In this document: positions 1 through 10,956 of the stretch, piece by piece
Position numbering within the stretch: position 1 is the first letter of the stretch
How the letters are laid out: every line of letters begins with the position of its first letter
NCBI RefSeq assembly: GCF_014839835.1
Contig: NC_071633.1
Coordinates: forward strand, 19,521,001 to 19,585,000
Length of the DNA: 64,000 nucleotides
DNA from: Dryobates pubescens
Lineage: Eukaryota > Chordata > Aves > Piciformes > Picidae
Reading direction: 5' to 3'
The notes under the pieces: generated by a model
What the model saw: the letters and a program-made list of their open reading frames with translations, nothing else
Database searches by the model: none
Told to the model about the DNA's origin: nothing
Position numbers and translations under genes: made by a program

Positions 1-223
1 GTGAGTACCACCGGGCACCTGGGCAGTGCCACTGGGGGGAGGGTCCGCAGCTGTGGGCACAGGGGGGGTACCCGGGGCTGCTGTTCCGGTGGTGCTGGGC
101 TGTGCCGTGGCAGGCTGTGCTGGGCTGCCGTGGCGGGCTGTGCCACATCCAGCCGTGCCAGGCTGCCCCGCGCTGGGCTGTGCCATGCCCTGCCAGGGGC
201 ACATGCCCTGCTCTCTCGCCCAG

Positions 224-859
224 GGTGAACGTGGGCTGCGGCCCCGCGGAGCAGCGGCTGCTGCTGACAGGGCTGCACTCCGTGGCTGACATCTTCTGCC
301 AGAGCTGCAACACCACACTGGGCTGGAAATACGTGAGTGCCCCCACGCCTGGCACCCCTGCCACCCCTGCCACACTGCATGCACCGCCTGGGCACCTTGT
401 GTCCTCCCTGTGGGCGCTGCCCCAGTCACCCACCCTGACCTCTGCCATGTACACCACCTGGGGCACCCTGCAGACCCAGCCCCTGGCACCCAACTCTTGC
501 CATGGACACCACCCTGGGCACCTGCCTGGGGCACCTTGCAGACCCTGCCCCTGGCACCCAACCCTTGCCGTGGGCATCCCGAGCCCCTCTCTGTGGGCAC
601 CGCCCTGGGCAACCCAAAGCCCCGGTTTGGGCACTCCAAAGCTTGGCTGTGATCACCAGGCTGGGCGCCCTGAAGCCATGGTGAAGGTGGCAGCTCGGGC
701 ACCCCAGCCCCGTGGCTTGAGCGGGGGCATGGGCGCAGCGGGGGGCTCACGCTGCCCCCTGCCCCCCAGGAGCAAGCCTTCGAGAGCAGCCAGAAGTACA
801 AGGAGGGGAAGTTCATCATCGAGATGTCTCACATGGTGAAGGAGAACGGCTGGGACTGA
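224..859 (+). CDS. YPEL4: YPEL4, yippee-like 4 (last two coding exons)
   Basis: Yippee proteins are small zinc-binding proteins linked to centrosome and mitotic-apparatus localisation. Two exons are visible, 224..332 and 770..859, with AG/GT borders; the stop is TGA at 857..859. They encode the C-terminal 66 residues: [19 protein letters not shown], then the second zinc-binding C-x2-C pair (FCQSC), then [14 protein letters not shown] and the ending NGWD. Ending in NGWD and carrying [10 protein letters not shown] favours YPEL4 over YPEL3, which ends NGWE. The window opens with GTGAGT, a perfect donor, so position 1 is probably the first base of an intron and the upstream exons lie outside. The gene faces SERPING1 tail to tail, as in mammals. 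Confidence 0.93.
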
Positions 860-976
860 CGGGCACGGCGGGCACGGGGCGGGCACGGCGGGGGCACAGT
901 GCCAGCCGATGCTCCCCGGGCAGGGGCAGTGCCCCCACGCGGGGGGGGGGGGGGGCTGGGGGGGCTTTTCTAGGGC

Positions 977-982
977 AATAAA
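977..982 (+). terminator. YPEL4 poly(A) signal AATAAA
   Basis: A canonical AATAAA lies about 120 bases after the YPEL4 stop. A G-rich run (941-964) precedes it and a T-rich stretch follows at 986-992, as expected for a cleavage region. Confidence 0.8.
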
Positions 983-1204
983 GGCTTTTTTTGTAGCAAG
1001 GTGCTGGGTGCCACCTGCCCCCGATGCTGCCACCCTCCTGGCTCAGCCCAGGAAGCCTGGGGTAACACCTGGCACACAGCTGGGGCTCTTGTGGGTACCC
1101 TGGCATGGGCAGGGTGGCCCTGATAGTGCCCCCTGCACCCGGGCTGCCCCTTGGCATCCCCACAGCCAGAGCCGAGGGGTCCTGAGCCTGTCCTGGGGGT
1201 GAGC

Positions 1205-1745
1205 AGGTAGGACACTGGGGCAGGAGAGGGACAGGGGGAGGTGGGGAAGGGGGGAGAGAGGAATGGGCCTAGGGAGGGACACAGGAAGGAGGGAGATGGG
1301 AGGTGGGGAGAGGGGAAGGAGGGCTGGAGGGAGGATGGAGAGGGGGAGGGAAGGTGGAAAGATGAAGGCTGGAAGGTGGATAGAGGAGGGAGGGGAAAGG
1401 GGAGAAGGAGGAAGGAGACATGGCAGGATGGAAGGAAGGAAAGAGAGACCAGGGGTGGGGAAAAGAGCTGGAGGGAGGGATGAAGAGGGAGGAAAGTAAA
1501 GAGGGATGAAAGAGAATGGAGGAAAGGATGAGAGCTGGAAAGTGGTTGGAGGGAAATGGAGTAAGAAGGGAGGGGCAAGGGCCAGAGGGATGGAGAGAGA
1601 AGGAGGGACATGGAAAGGAGGGATGGGAGGAGAGAGGAGGAGAGAGGGGACAAGAAAAAGAGGGAGGAAAGGCTGTAGGGAAGGAGGGAGGGAGCAGGAT
1701 GGAGGGAGGAGAGGAGGCAGGGAGGGAGGGCAAGGACAGGGGACC
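1205..1745. repeat. GA-rich homopurine tract (GGA/GGAA-type)
   Basis: About 540 bp that are almost entirely A and G on the + strand, built from irregular GGGAGG, GGAAGG and GAGGGA units without a fixed period. It separates the YPEL4 3' end from the SERPING1 last exon. The complementary strand is polypyrimidine, so it stays open as a Ser/Pro/Leu-rich reading frame for more than a kilobase; this is composition, not a protein. Confidence 0.8.
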
Positions 1746-3548
1746 AGGGCTTGCCATCATCATGCCGGAGGATGAAGAGGAAGGGTCGCAGGGCCTCAAG
1801 CACCAGGGCTGTGCGTGCCACCGGTGTGCCCTTGGCACCCGCTGCCTCCACGCCGGTCTCGTCCAGCGCCAGCGGTGCCCAGTGCCGTGCAGCCTCTGCT
1901 GCCACCGCCAGGCCCCCTGCCAGCCCACGCAGCTCCGCCGCCGGGAACAGCCTGAAGCCTGCGGCACCTCGGCGCTGCCACACCGGGGCACCAGGGTCAC
2001 GGCGGCACAGGGACACCGGGGACACAGCGACACAGGGCACACCAGGGGCACAGGGACTGTGGGGGACTCTGGGAACATTGGGGCAGCTGGGGAAATGGAC
2101 CCCCAAGGGGGCAGGGGAGGGGCCAGAAGGGCCCTGCAGGGGCTGACATCCTTGCCTGTCAGCTCCCGGGAGGGAAGCGAAATCAGCTGCAGCCCCCCGA
2201 GCCCCGGCAGGGATGTCACAGGCAGGGGGTGGCATTGCCCCTGCCACGGACCAGTGCCAACACATCCACGGCGTGGTTGAGGCGCAGGCAGGGCAGTGCC
2301 AGGGCGGTGGCACGGGGAGGGGTGCGGGCTGCCCACCGCAGCGGCTCCAGGAAGGTGTGGGGGTGTCCCAGTGTCCATTCCAGCGCCCCCAGAGCTCCCG
2401 GGGCACCCGTGGCACCAGCACCACCAGGCTCAGTGCTCAGCTCCAGCAGCCCCACCTGCCAGGATGGGCTCCCCCTCAATGACAGCGCAGTGACGTCACC
2501 ACCTGGCATCCCCCCAGTACCACTGCAACCACCTCACAGCCTGGCACCGCTCCAGTGACACCAGAGTGATGTCACAGCCTGGCACACTCCTCGGTGCCAC
2601 CAGAGTGATGTCAAAGCATGGCATTCCTCCCACTCCCAGGGCAGCAATGTCACAGGCTGTGCTCCCCTTGGTACCAGGGGAGTGACATCATAGCTTGGCA
2701 TCCTCCTTGAGTGCCATGGGAGCGATGTCACAGCCTTCCCCTGCTGTGCTAGGGGAGTGAGAATCACAGCCTGGCAATGCCTCCCATGCCACCACAGTGA
2801 GGTCACACCCGGGTCTGCCCCCATGCCACAGCACACCCACCCCCTCCTGCGCCCACCAGAAGGTCTCAGTCTTGGGGGTACCAAGACCTGCAGGTGGGGC
2901 TCAGTGAAGGAGCATCTGGTCCTGGTGGGCACCAGGCAGGGTGGGTGTCCGGGGCACAGGCAGGGCATTGGCACTGTCTGCTTGGCCTCCAGTGGCATGC
3001 ACCAGGTGGCTGTGAGCACATGGTACCAGGGCTGGGAGGGCAAGGAGGGCCACAGGGGGCAATCCTGACCTCTGCTCCATACTGGATCCTAGGGGCAGAT
3101 GCTGGTGCCAGCCCCCAGGACAAATTCCAGTTCCAACTCCCAGGTCAAACCCTGAGGCACATCCCAGTGCCAACACCCAGGGCAGATCCCAGTGCCAACC
3201 CCTCACGACAGATCCCACCACCAAACTCTGGAGCAGATCCTAGTGCCAACCCCCAGGGAAGGTCCCAGAACCAAAGCCTGGGGCAGATTCCTGCCTTAAC
3301 CCTCGGTGCCAACCCCTGGGGCAGAGCTGGAGCAGACCCCCTGGTCCATACTGTGGAGGTGAACAGTGTTGAGCAGCAGCAGCTGGAGCTGGGTGGGCAT
3401 GGTGGGCAGCACTCCTGGCAGCAGCCCGTGGCTGGCATCACACACCCAGCCACCGACCTGCTGCAGGACCAGGCTCTCATTGCCGCTCAGGGCACACGGG
3501 TGGGCTCCACAGAAGTGCCACGACTCCAGCAGGGCTGGAGATGCAGCT
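1740..3548 (-). CDS. SERPING1: SERPING1 (C1 inhibitor), 3' part only, possibly decayed
   Basis: C1 inhibitor is a plasma serpin that blocks C1r, C1s and kallikrein. The last exon (5' end about 1974) holds the reactive loop: ETGVEAAGAKGTPVART then LRPFLFILRHD, the same length as the human loop and with the P1 Arg (codon 1815..1813) and P1' Thr kept. Exon 2248..2455 matches the preceding strand (ALALPCLRLNHAVDVLALV). Exon 3352..3548 carries a serpin helix-F/strand-3A pattern (LVLQQVGGWV, then LQLLLLNTVHLHS). An exon around 2880-3065 is weak. The signal peptide, mucin-like region and first serpin third are not found: UBE2L6 starts 200 bp beyond. The C-terminal F-M-G-R-V strand is not recognisable; the frame runs into the GA tract. 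I could not close a frame between 2248..2455 and the last exon. No poly(A) signal was seen. It may be truncated, a pseudogene or misassembled. Confidence 0.6.
2483..2815. repeat. Degenerate minisatellite, about 43-bp unit
   Basis: Seven to eight diverged copies of a unit containing gtgatgtcacagcctggca plus a short ccaccagag-type segment, in the SERPING1 region. The repeated TGATGTCA/TGACGTCA core resembles a CRE half-site; no function is implied. Confidence 0.7.
3085..3335. repeat. Degenerate minisatellite, about 34-bp unit
   Basis: Successive diverged copies of a unit built on cagatcccagtgccaaccc within a presumed SERPING1 intron. Confidence 0.65.
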
Positions 3549-3751
3549 CTGACAGGTGGCATGGCTGGCATCAGCCCCAAGCCCCAGTGGCCCTTGGGCT
3601 GGCACCCCCTCGGTGACCCTGGGGCGCCAAGGGGCAGTGGGCACACAGCTGCCCCAGCTCGGGGCGGGGCTGGAGCCCCCTCCTCCCGCCTCCAGGGGCG
3701 GGGTCGGGTATGGTCCCGCCCCGGGGCACTGGGCACTGGGCACTGCTGGCC

Positions 3752-5333
3752 ATGGCAAGCAGGATCGCCGAGGTGGGTGGGGGACACCGGCGACCAGACC
3801 GGAGGTGCGGGGCTGTGGCGCGGGGACTGCTGTTGTCAGCACCGAACAGTGCCAGCCCCGGGGTGGCGTCTGGCTGAGCAGTGTGGGGGTCCTGGTACCC
3901 CCAGGGTGCGAGACAGCCGGTGCCGGGGAGCCGGTGCCGGTGCGTGGGGGATGTCGGTGCTCAGGGGCTGCCGGTACCGGCGTTCGGGCGGTGCCGGTGT
4001 TCTGGGAGTGCCAGTGCTCGGGGGTCTCCGGTACTGGTGCTCAGGGGGTGCGGGGTCTTGGTCGGTGCCGGTGCTTCAGGGGTGCGATGTGTGGGGAGGA
4101 ACTGGTGCTCGGTTGGTGCCGGTGGTCGGGGGGTGTCGGTGCTGGGTCTCGGGGGGGTCTCGGCGCTCGCTGCGTCCCCGCCCCAGGCGCTCTGGTTTCG
4201 TTTCCGCGGCCGGATCCGCTCCCTGCGGGGCGTGACTTGCGAGGAGGGGCGGGAGGGGGAGGCGGCCCCGGGGTGTGATCCGCTGCCCCCCACCGCAGGA
4301 GCTGCGGGAGGCACGGAGCTGGAGCGGAGCCTGCGACCTGCGGCCGCTGGACGGGAACCTGCTGCGGTGGGGGGGGCTGCTGCTGCCCGTGAGCGGAGCA
4401 GGGGGGCTGGGGAGGACAGAGGGCGACAGGGGAGTCGGGGGGGACGGGTGCTCGTGAGCGGGGTGGGGAGCACGGCGGAGATGGGGGTGTCCTGGAGCCT
4501 GGACGGGCTCTGGGCGACACGGGGATACGGGGGGCCTGAGGAGCAAAGGTCGGGGGGTGGGGGGGGTGTCCGCTGGGCACAGAGGCCGTGGGGGCAAGTG
4601 GGATCCCTTGCAGATGAGAGGGCTGAGGGCACTCTCGAGGTACGGGGGTCTGGAGGGGAGATGGCACACTGGAGGCACGGGGGGTAGGAGGGGTGGCTGG
4701 GGACACGAGGGGCTGGGGAGGTTCTCCAGGGGGCACTGGGTGGATGAGGGCCACATGGTGGGGAGTGTCCCGCTGGGGACACTGTAGGACCGGGGGTGCT
4801 AGGCTGGGGGCACTGGGAGGGTGTTCCTCTCCTCGGGGGGGTCACACCATGGTGGGTGCTGGGTCTCAAGTCTGGACAGGGGATGTGAGGTGCCCCCCAT
4901 TACCTTGGCAGAATAACCCCCCGTACAGCGCAGGAGCCTTCCGCTTCGAGCTGACCTTCTCCCCACACCACCCCCTGTCCCCGCCCTGTGCCACCCTCCG
5001 CACCAGCATCTATCACCCCGGCGTGGACGCCGCCGGCCGGGTCTGCCAGCCCCTCACCTCTGCGCAGCACTGGGTGCCCACCACCCGTGCCGTCCAAGGT
5101 GGGCACCTCGGGGTGTGTGAGGGAGGATGGTAAGGAGAGTGCCCACCGTGACCCTGCCTGTGCCATCAGTGCTGCAGGACCTGCTGCTGCTGCTGGACAG
5201 CCCAGACACGGAGCGGGTGCTGCGGCAGGAGCTGTCCCGGGAGCTGCGCCTGCAGCCGGAGCTGTTCTGGCGCCGGGCAGAGGAACACACTCGGTGCCAC
5301 GCAGAGCCGCGCCCGGACCGCCCTGCGCCATGA
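3752..5333 (+). CDS. UBE2L6: UBE2L6, ubiquitin/ISG15-conjugating E2 enzyme
   Basis: The E2 of the UBCH8 type receives ubiquitin or ISG15 from its E1 on a catalytic cysteine and passes it to HECT/RBR-type ligases. Four exons, 3752..3772, 4299..4388, 4912..5098 and 5170..5333, close to 153 aa, the human length. The start MASRIAEELREAR matches the family N-terminal helix; NNPPYSAGAFRFEL matches the DNPPY strand; SIYHPGVDAAGRVCQPL holds the active-site Cys; LQPELFWRRAEEHTR and final DRPAP match the C-terminal helices. The usual HPN motif reads HPG here, so the asparagine that stabilises the oxyanion during isopeptide transfer is absent. UBE2L3 is the only close alternative; synteny beside SERPING1 and SMTNL1 favours UBE2L6. 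Confidence 0.93.
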
Positions 5334-5487
5334 GTGCCCCACCCGGCAGCACCCCCCATTCACCCCTCCCTCTGTGCCAGCTGGGGCTGGCCTTGACATT
5401 GCCCCCCGACCTGGAGCCTGGGTGCCCAGGCAGGCACTGACTGTGAGCTGGTCCTGGCACCCTACGTGGGCTACTCCCCCCCAAGTT

Positions 5488-5493
5488 AATAAA
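5488..5493 (+). terminator. UBE2L6 poly(A) signal AATAAA
   Basis: Canonical AATAAA about 155 bases after the UBE2L6 stop. The SMTNL1 3' end lies only about 240 bases further on the other strand, so the two genes converge closely. Confidence 0.8.
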
Positions 5494-5728
5494 TTGCCTC
5501 CCGTTGCTGCTTTGGCCCCACGGTGCCTCCTTGGGACGGCGGGGGGCATCAGGGTAGTGATGCCAGCCTGCCTGCCCAGCCCCTCTGTGGTGGCAGTAGG
5601 GCAGTGCCAGGGCTCTGCCCATCCTGGCGCCTGGCCGCATCAGCGCGCCAGATCCTCAGTGCCAGTGTCCCTGTGCCCATGTTGCCCCCATGAGAGATGA
5701 AGCCATCACAGCCTGGCACCACAAACTT

Positions 5729-5734
5729 TTACTG
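5729..5734 (-). terminator. SMTNL1 poly(A) signal, variant AGTAAA
   Basis: The + strand reads TTTACT, so the minus strand gives AGTAAA, a known weaker variant, about 60 bases past the SMTNL1 stop. No canonical AATAAA is seen nearby. Confidence 0.5.
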
Positions 5735-5793
5735 CTAGAGACAAAGCAGGGAATGAAGCAAGGGGGTGATGCAGGGGATAGGGGGACCCCCCC

Positions 5794-7340
<1,547 letters not shown>

Positions 7341-7430
7341 GCTGCCCTGGTCACTGCTGTGGGAGCACAGTGCTGGCACTGAGGTGCCCCTCAGCTCGGC
7401 GCCCCGCAGATCACTTTTCCCCCCCACAGA

Positions 7431-8160
7431 CCCCTAGCCTGCGTATCCCCGACCCCGTCCCTCTCTTCATGCCCCCGCCAGTCCTGACACCCCCATTCTC
7501 CCACCCTGGGCACCTCATGCCCCGCTTCGGCTCCCCAATACCCCAGCGTGGTCCCCCTCACCTCCGCCAGCCCCCCCGTGCCCCGCACCAACCCTCTCCA
7601 TTCCCCTCCTGCTGCCCCATTCGCTTTCCCCGTCCCCCACGTCCTTCCCCGGCGCCCCCTACCCGCTTCTAGCGTTCCCATTCCCCCTCCCGGTATGTGC
7701 CGTCTCCCCCCACCTTATTCTGTCTCTCAACCCCCATGTCCCATCCCACCGCCTTCCTACCCCCTGCCACCCCCCCAGACGCCCTCCCAACCCCCGTGTA
7801 CCACCTCGGCACCCGCAAACCGCGACCTCCCGTTTCCTACCCGCTCCCCTGTTTCCCATCTCGACCCCTCCCCACTCCCCTCTTGGCAGCCGGTTCCCCC
7901 TCCCGCCCCTTCAAATCGCACCCTGACCCCCCCCGACCCTCCTTCCCCCGTACCGCCTCCTCATTCCCCCTCTCGACTCAGCCCCATCCTGATCTCCCAG
8001 ACCCCCTTCTCGCACCTGTTGTGCTTCCTCCCGCCTCCCCGGCCCCCCAGTTCCCCCTCCCGGCACCCAAGCCCCCCAAAGTCCCCACACCCTCCACACC
8101 GCCGGTCCCCTCGCCCCGTACCCTCCCGGCCGCTCCCGTTCTTCGTCGTGGGGCTATTTT
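7431..8160. repeat. Long C-rich polypyrimidine tract
   Basis: About 730 bp that are overwhelmingly C and T on the + strand, with few purines and no steady period. It lies upstream of SMTNL1 and ends near the TIMM10 side of the gap. No exon is visible in it. Reading frames through it are open only because of the composition. Confidence 0.75.
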
Positions 8161-8639
8161 TACCCGCGGGGGCAGGTGCCGCCTTCACTCACCGCCCACC
8201 GCGGGGGACCGGTGAGGACAGACGGACGGACACAACGTGGCGACAGCCGACAATGTCCGCCAGGCACCGGGGGGGATGCGGGGGAACACGGGGGGACACC
8301 CTTGGAGGGGACATGGCGGGTCACGGACACACGGGTCACGCGGACGGGGCGGTGGGGTCAAGGCAGAGTCACGGGGGGGGGGGGGGGAACGGAGCCCACG
8401 GTGTCCCCCAAACCCCTCACCCCCCGAGATCGGCCGGGACCGGCCCGGGACCGGCCCGGGACCAGAGCCCAGTGCCGGCCCCGCCCCATTAGTTATGACC
8501 ACGCCTCTTTAGCATACTACCACGCCCTGTACACTGTGGCCACGCCCTTGACACTCTGGCCCCACCCACGCAGGACACAGGCGCGCGCCTGCCCCCTCGG
8601 CTCTCCGCATCCCCTTGGCTGCCCGCGCCGCCACGCCTC

Positions 8640-8893
8640 CTCCCGCGGCGCCCAATCAGCGTTGGGGACACGCTCCTGCTCTCCCCCTCGCCCGACTTCT
8701 ATTGGTGGCAGCCGGCAGCGGGGCGGGGCGGCTCTGCGCGGGGGCGGAAGCGCGGCGCCCACGTGGTTCCTGCGGGGACCGCCGCAGGGTCCCGGACTGG
8801 GCTGAGCGGGGTCCCGGGACGAACGGAGACGAACCGACCCGGGCGGGATCGAGCGAGGCCCAAGGGACCCGAGCTGGTCCGGTTGCGGCCGCC
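8640..8893 (+). promoter_or_regulatory. TIMM10 promoter: paired CCAAT boxes, GC box, ETS site, E-box
   Basis: In the 250 bp before the TIMM10 start codon: CCAAT at 8652..8656 and an inverted one (ATTGG) at 8701..8705, about 50 bp apart as in NF-Y promoters; GGGGCGG at 8741..8747 overlapping an ETS core CGGAAG at 8745..8750; and CACGTG at 8760..8765. It is CpG-rich and has no TATA box, fitting a housekeeping mitochondrial gene. Motifs are read by eye. Confidence 0.6.
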
Positions 8894-9577
8894 ATGGACC
8901 CTCTGCGGGCTCAGCAGCTGGCGGCAGAGCTGGAGGTTGACATGATGGCCGACATGTACAACCGGTGCGCCCGGGGCAGCTGGGGCACAGCAGGGCACGC
9001 GAGTGGGCGCGCTAGGGTGGGCCCGGAGCTCGGGGGCATACTGAGGGTGCTGGGGACACGGCGGGGCGAGTATCAGAGGTGCTGGGGAGCACTGGCGTTG
9101 TGGGCGCAGAGGTGTGCTAGGGACTGCCTGGGAAATGGTGGTGTCTGGGGATAAGGAGGCACTGAGGGCGCTGGGAGCGTCCGTGGCTGGTGGGCACTGG
9201 CGGGGATCGGGGGTGCTGGGGGTGTCTGGGAAATGGTGGGGGGCACAGTGGGGATGGGGATCACTGGGAGATTCCAGAGCTGGCTGTGACCCTGGGGACC
9301 AAGTGGTGCTGGGGGGCAGGGTGCAGAGGCGCTGGGCTGGGGCTGCCCCGTGCTGAAGGTGCGGGTGCTGTGCAGGATGACGCAGGCATGCCACCGCAAG
9401 TGCGTCCCCCCGCACTACAAGGAGGCGGAGCTGTCGAAGGGGGAGAGCATCTGCCTGGACCGGTGCGTGGCCAAGTACCTGGAGGTGCACGAGCGCATGG
9501 GCAAGAAGCTGACGGAGCTCTCGCTGCAGGACGAGGAACTGCTCAAGCGCATGCAGCAGAGCACGGGCACGGCCTGA
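8894..9577 (+). CDS. TIMM10: TIMM10, mitochondrial small Tim chaperone
   Basis: TIMM10 forms the hexameric TIM9-TIM10 chaperone of the mitochondrial intermembrane space, which escorts hydrophobic carrier precursors to the TIM22 inner-membrane translocase. Two exons, 8894..8964 and 9376..9577, give 90 aa, the human length. [15 protein letters not shown] is near identical to human. The twin C-x3-C motif is intact (CHRKC and CLDRC, 16 residues between), which is needed for Mia40-dependent oxidative import. The C-terminal helix [16 protein letters not shown] is conserved. The start codon sits in a good context (GCCGCCATGG). No presequence is expected. Confidence 0.97.
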
Positions 9578-9620
9578 GCCCCCCTGACACGGCCTGAGCC
9601 CCCTGACCCCACCCACCCCC

Positions 9621-9626
9621 AATAAA
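9621..9626 (+). terminator. TIMM10 poly(A) signal AATAAA
   Basis: Canonical AATAAA 44 bases after the TIMM10 stop codon, so the 3' UTR is very short. Confidence 0.85.
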
Positions 9627-9639
9627 CTGGCGGCTTCAC

Positions 9640-10660
9640 TTCCCTCACCCCCTCGAAGCCCCCACTTGGGAATGTATAGAGGTCCATGTTGAGCCTGGCC
9701 GGTGCTGCTGAACAGCCTCCCTCCTTGATGTCCTCAGCTGCCACGTGCTGTGTCCTTGAGGGGGGCACCCCTGGGCGGCCCCCCTGTATCCCAGCCAGGC
9801 CCAGCCCATGTAATCCCAGGATTAGGCAGAGCCAGGCTGAGCCCCTCATAATCCCCTGCGGGGTGCGGAGGGGGCTCTGCACTGCCCTGTCTGCAGGGAC
9901 ACCAGGGGGAAGCTGCGGGGGGGACCTTACAGAGGGACACATCCCTGGAGCTGCTGGAGAGGGACAGTGAGACCCAGAATGCTCCAGCACACAGGGACAC
10001 TCACGGACATCCAGCCCTGTTCAGGGTGGGGACACATGGCTAGGGACCACACAGGGGCATCACTGAGACTCCTAGTCCTGGTTAGGGGGACACAGGCAGG
10101 GACCACACAGGGAGCAGCTGGAGAGGGTGAGGGATACCCACGTGGACACCCAGAGAGCTACAGCTGCTCAGGGACACCCAGTGCCACCCACATGTGGAGA
10201 AAGGCCCTGGGAGGACATCCAGAGACCACTCCTGGGGAGGCACCTGGGTGGGGACCGCCACAAACCCATGGGGACAGCCCAACCCTTGGTGAAGAACCCT
10301 TGCAGAGGAACCCCCCCTGGGGTGACACCTGCGCAGAGGGAGCCAGGCCAGGGGTGAGCAGCCTCTGTCTGTCCGCAGCCAGGCCGTGTGCTGCTGCCTG
10401 CTCTAAGTGGGTCAGGCCTCGTGGGGCGCGGGCGAGGCGCAGGCGGTGGCTCCGGTACAGGCAGTGCTGTGCCAGCACCCTGCGGGGGGTGCAGCTGGCA
10501 GCGCGCTGGGGTCAGCGGCGCCCGGGACGGTGGCAGGAGCGCCGTGCCCGGCGGTGGGTGCTTCCCGTGGTGCCTGCCTGTCTCTGCCCCCTGTCCCCTC
10601 CCCGCCGTGCCCTGCCCACCTTGCCGCCTGCTGGCTGCCATCAATATTTTAAGCAGGGCG
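9640..10660. other. Interval TIMM10-RTN4RL2 without a recognised gene
   Basis: About 1 kb of GC-rich sequence with diverged gggacacacagg/ggacacccaga-type repeats. In mammals SLC43A1 sits here; no transporter exon (for example an MFS membrane segment) is visible on either strand. It may hold part of the RTN4RL2 3' flank. Confidence 0.6.
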
Positions 10661-10676
10661 AGTGGCGCTGGGGAGA

Positions 10677-10751
10677 AGCCCTGCCCCCCGCAGCAGCCCT
10701 GCCCCCCGCAGCAGCCCTGCCCCCCGCAGCAGCCCTGCCCCCCGCAGCAGC
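10677..10751. repeat. 18-bp tandem repeat, about four copies
   Basis: Near-perfect copies of gccctgccccccgcagca, located just before the AT-rich segment that holds the RTN4RL2 poly(A) signal. Confidence 0.85.
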
Positions 10752-10781
10752 CAGGCTCTGCTCTCCCAAAATAAGACCATT

Positions 10782-10787
10782 TTTAAT
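10782..10787 (-). terminator. RTN4RL2 poly(A) signal, variant ATTAAA
   Basis: The + strand reads TTTAAT within an AT-rich island (10770-10800) in otherwise GC-rich DNA, giving ATTAAA on the minus strand, the commonest variant signal, about 170 bases past the RTN4RL2 stop. The + strand AATAAA at 10785..10790 has no gene to serve. Confidence 0.5.
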
Positions 10788-10956
10788 AAATAATTTCCCA
10801 CCTTTCGGTTCCTGTTGGGGGCTTTACCCGCTCAGGATGGGGGGTGGGTGGGTGGTGACACACGCACCCCTGCATCGTCCCCCCGCCGCTCCCCGCAGTT
10901 CTGGGCCCTCCCTGGGGAAGGGGGGCATGGGCACCCCGTGGGTGCCAGGAGGTGGC

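Noticed and set aside
970-2424. Long minus-strand frame rich in Ser, Leu and Pro continuing from the serpin exon
   Set aside because: Beyond the serpin loop it follows a GA/CT simple repeat; there is no domain and the openness comes from composition.
10785-10790. Plus-strand AATAAA in the AT-rich island
   Set aside because: No plus-strand gene ends here; TIMM10 already has a signal at 9621. The overlapping minus-strand ATTAAA fits RTN4RL2 better.
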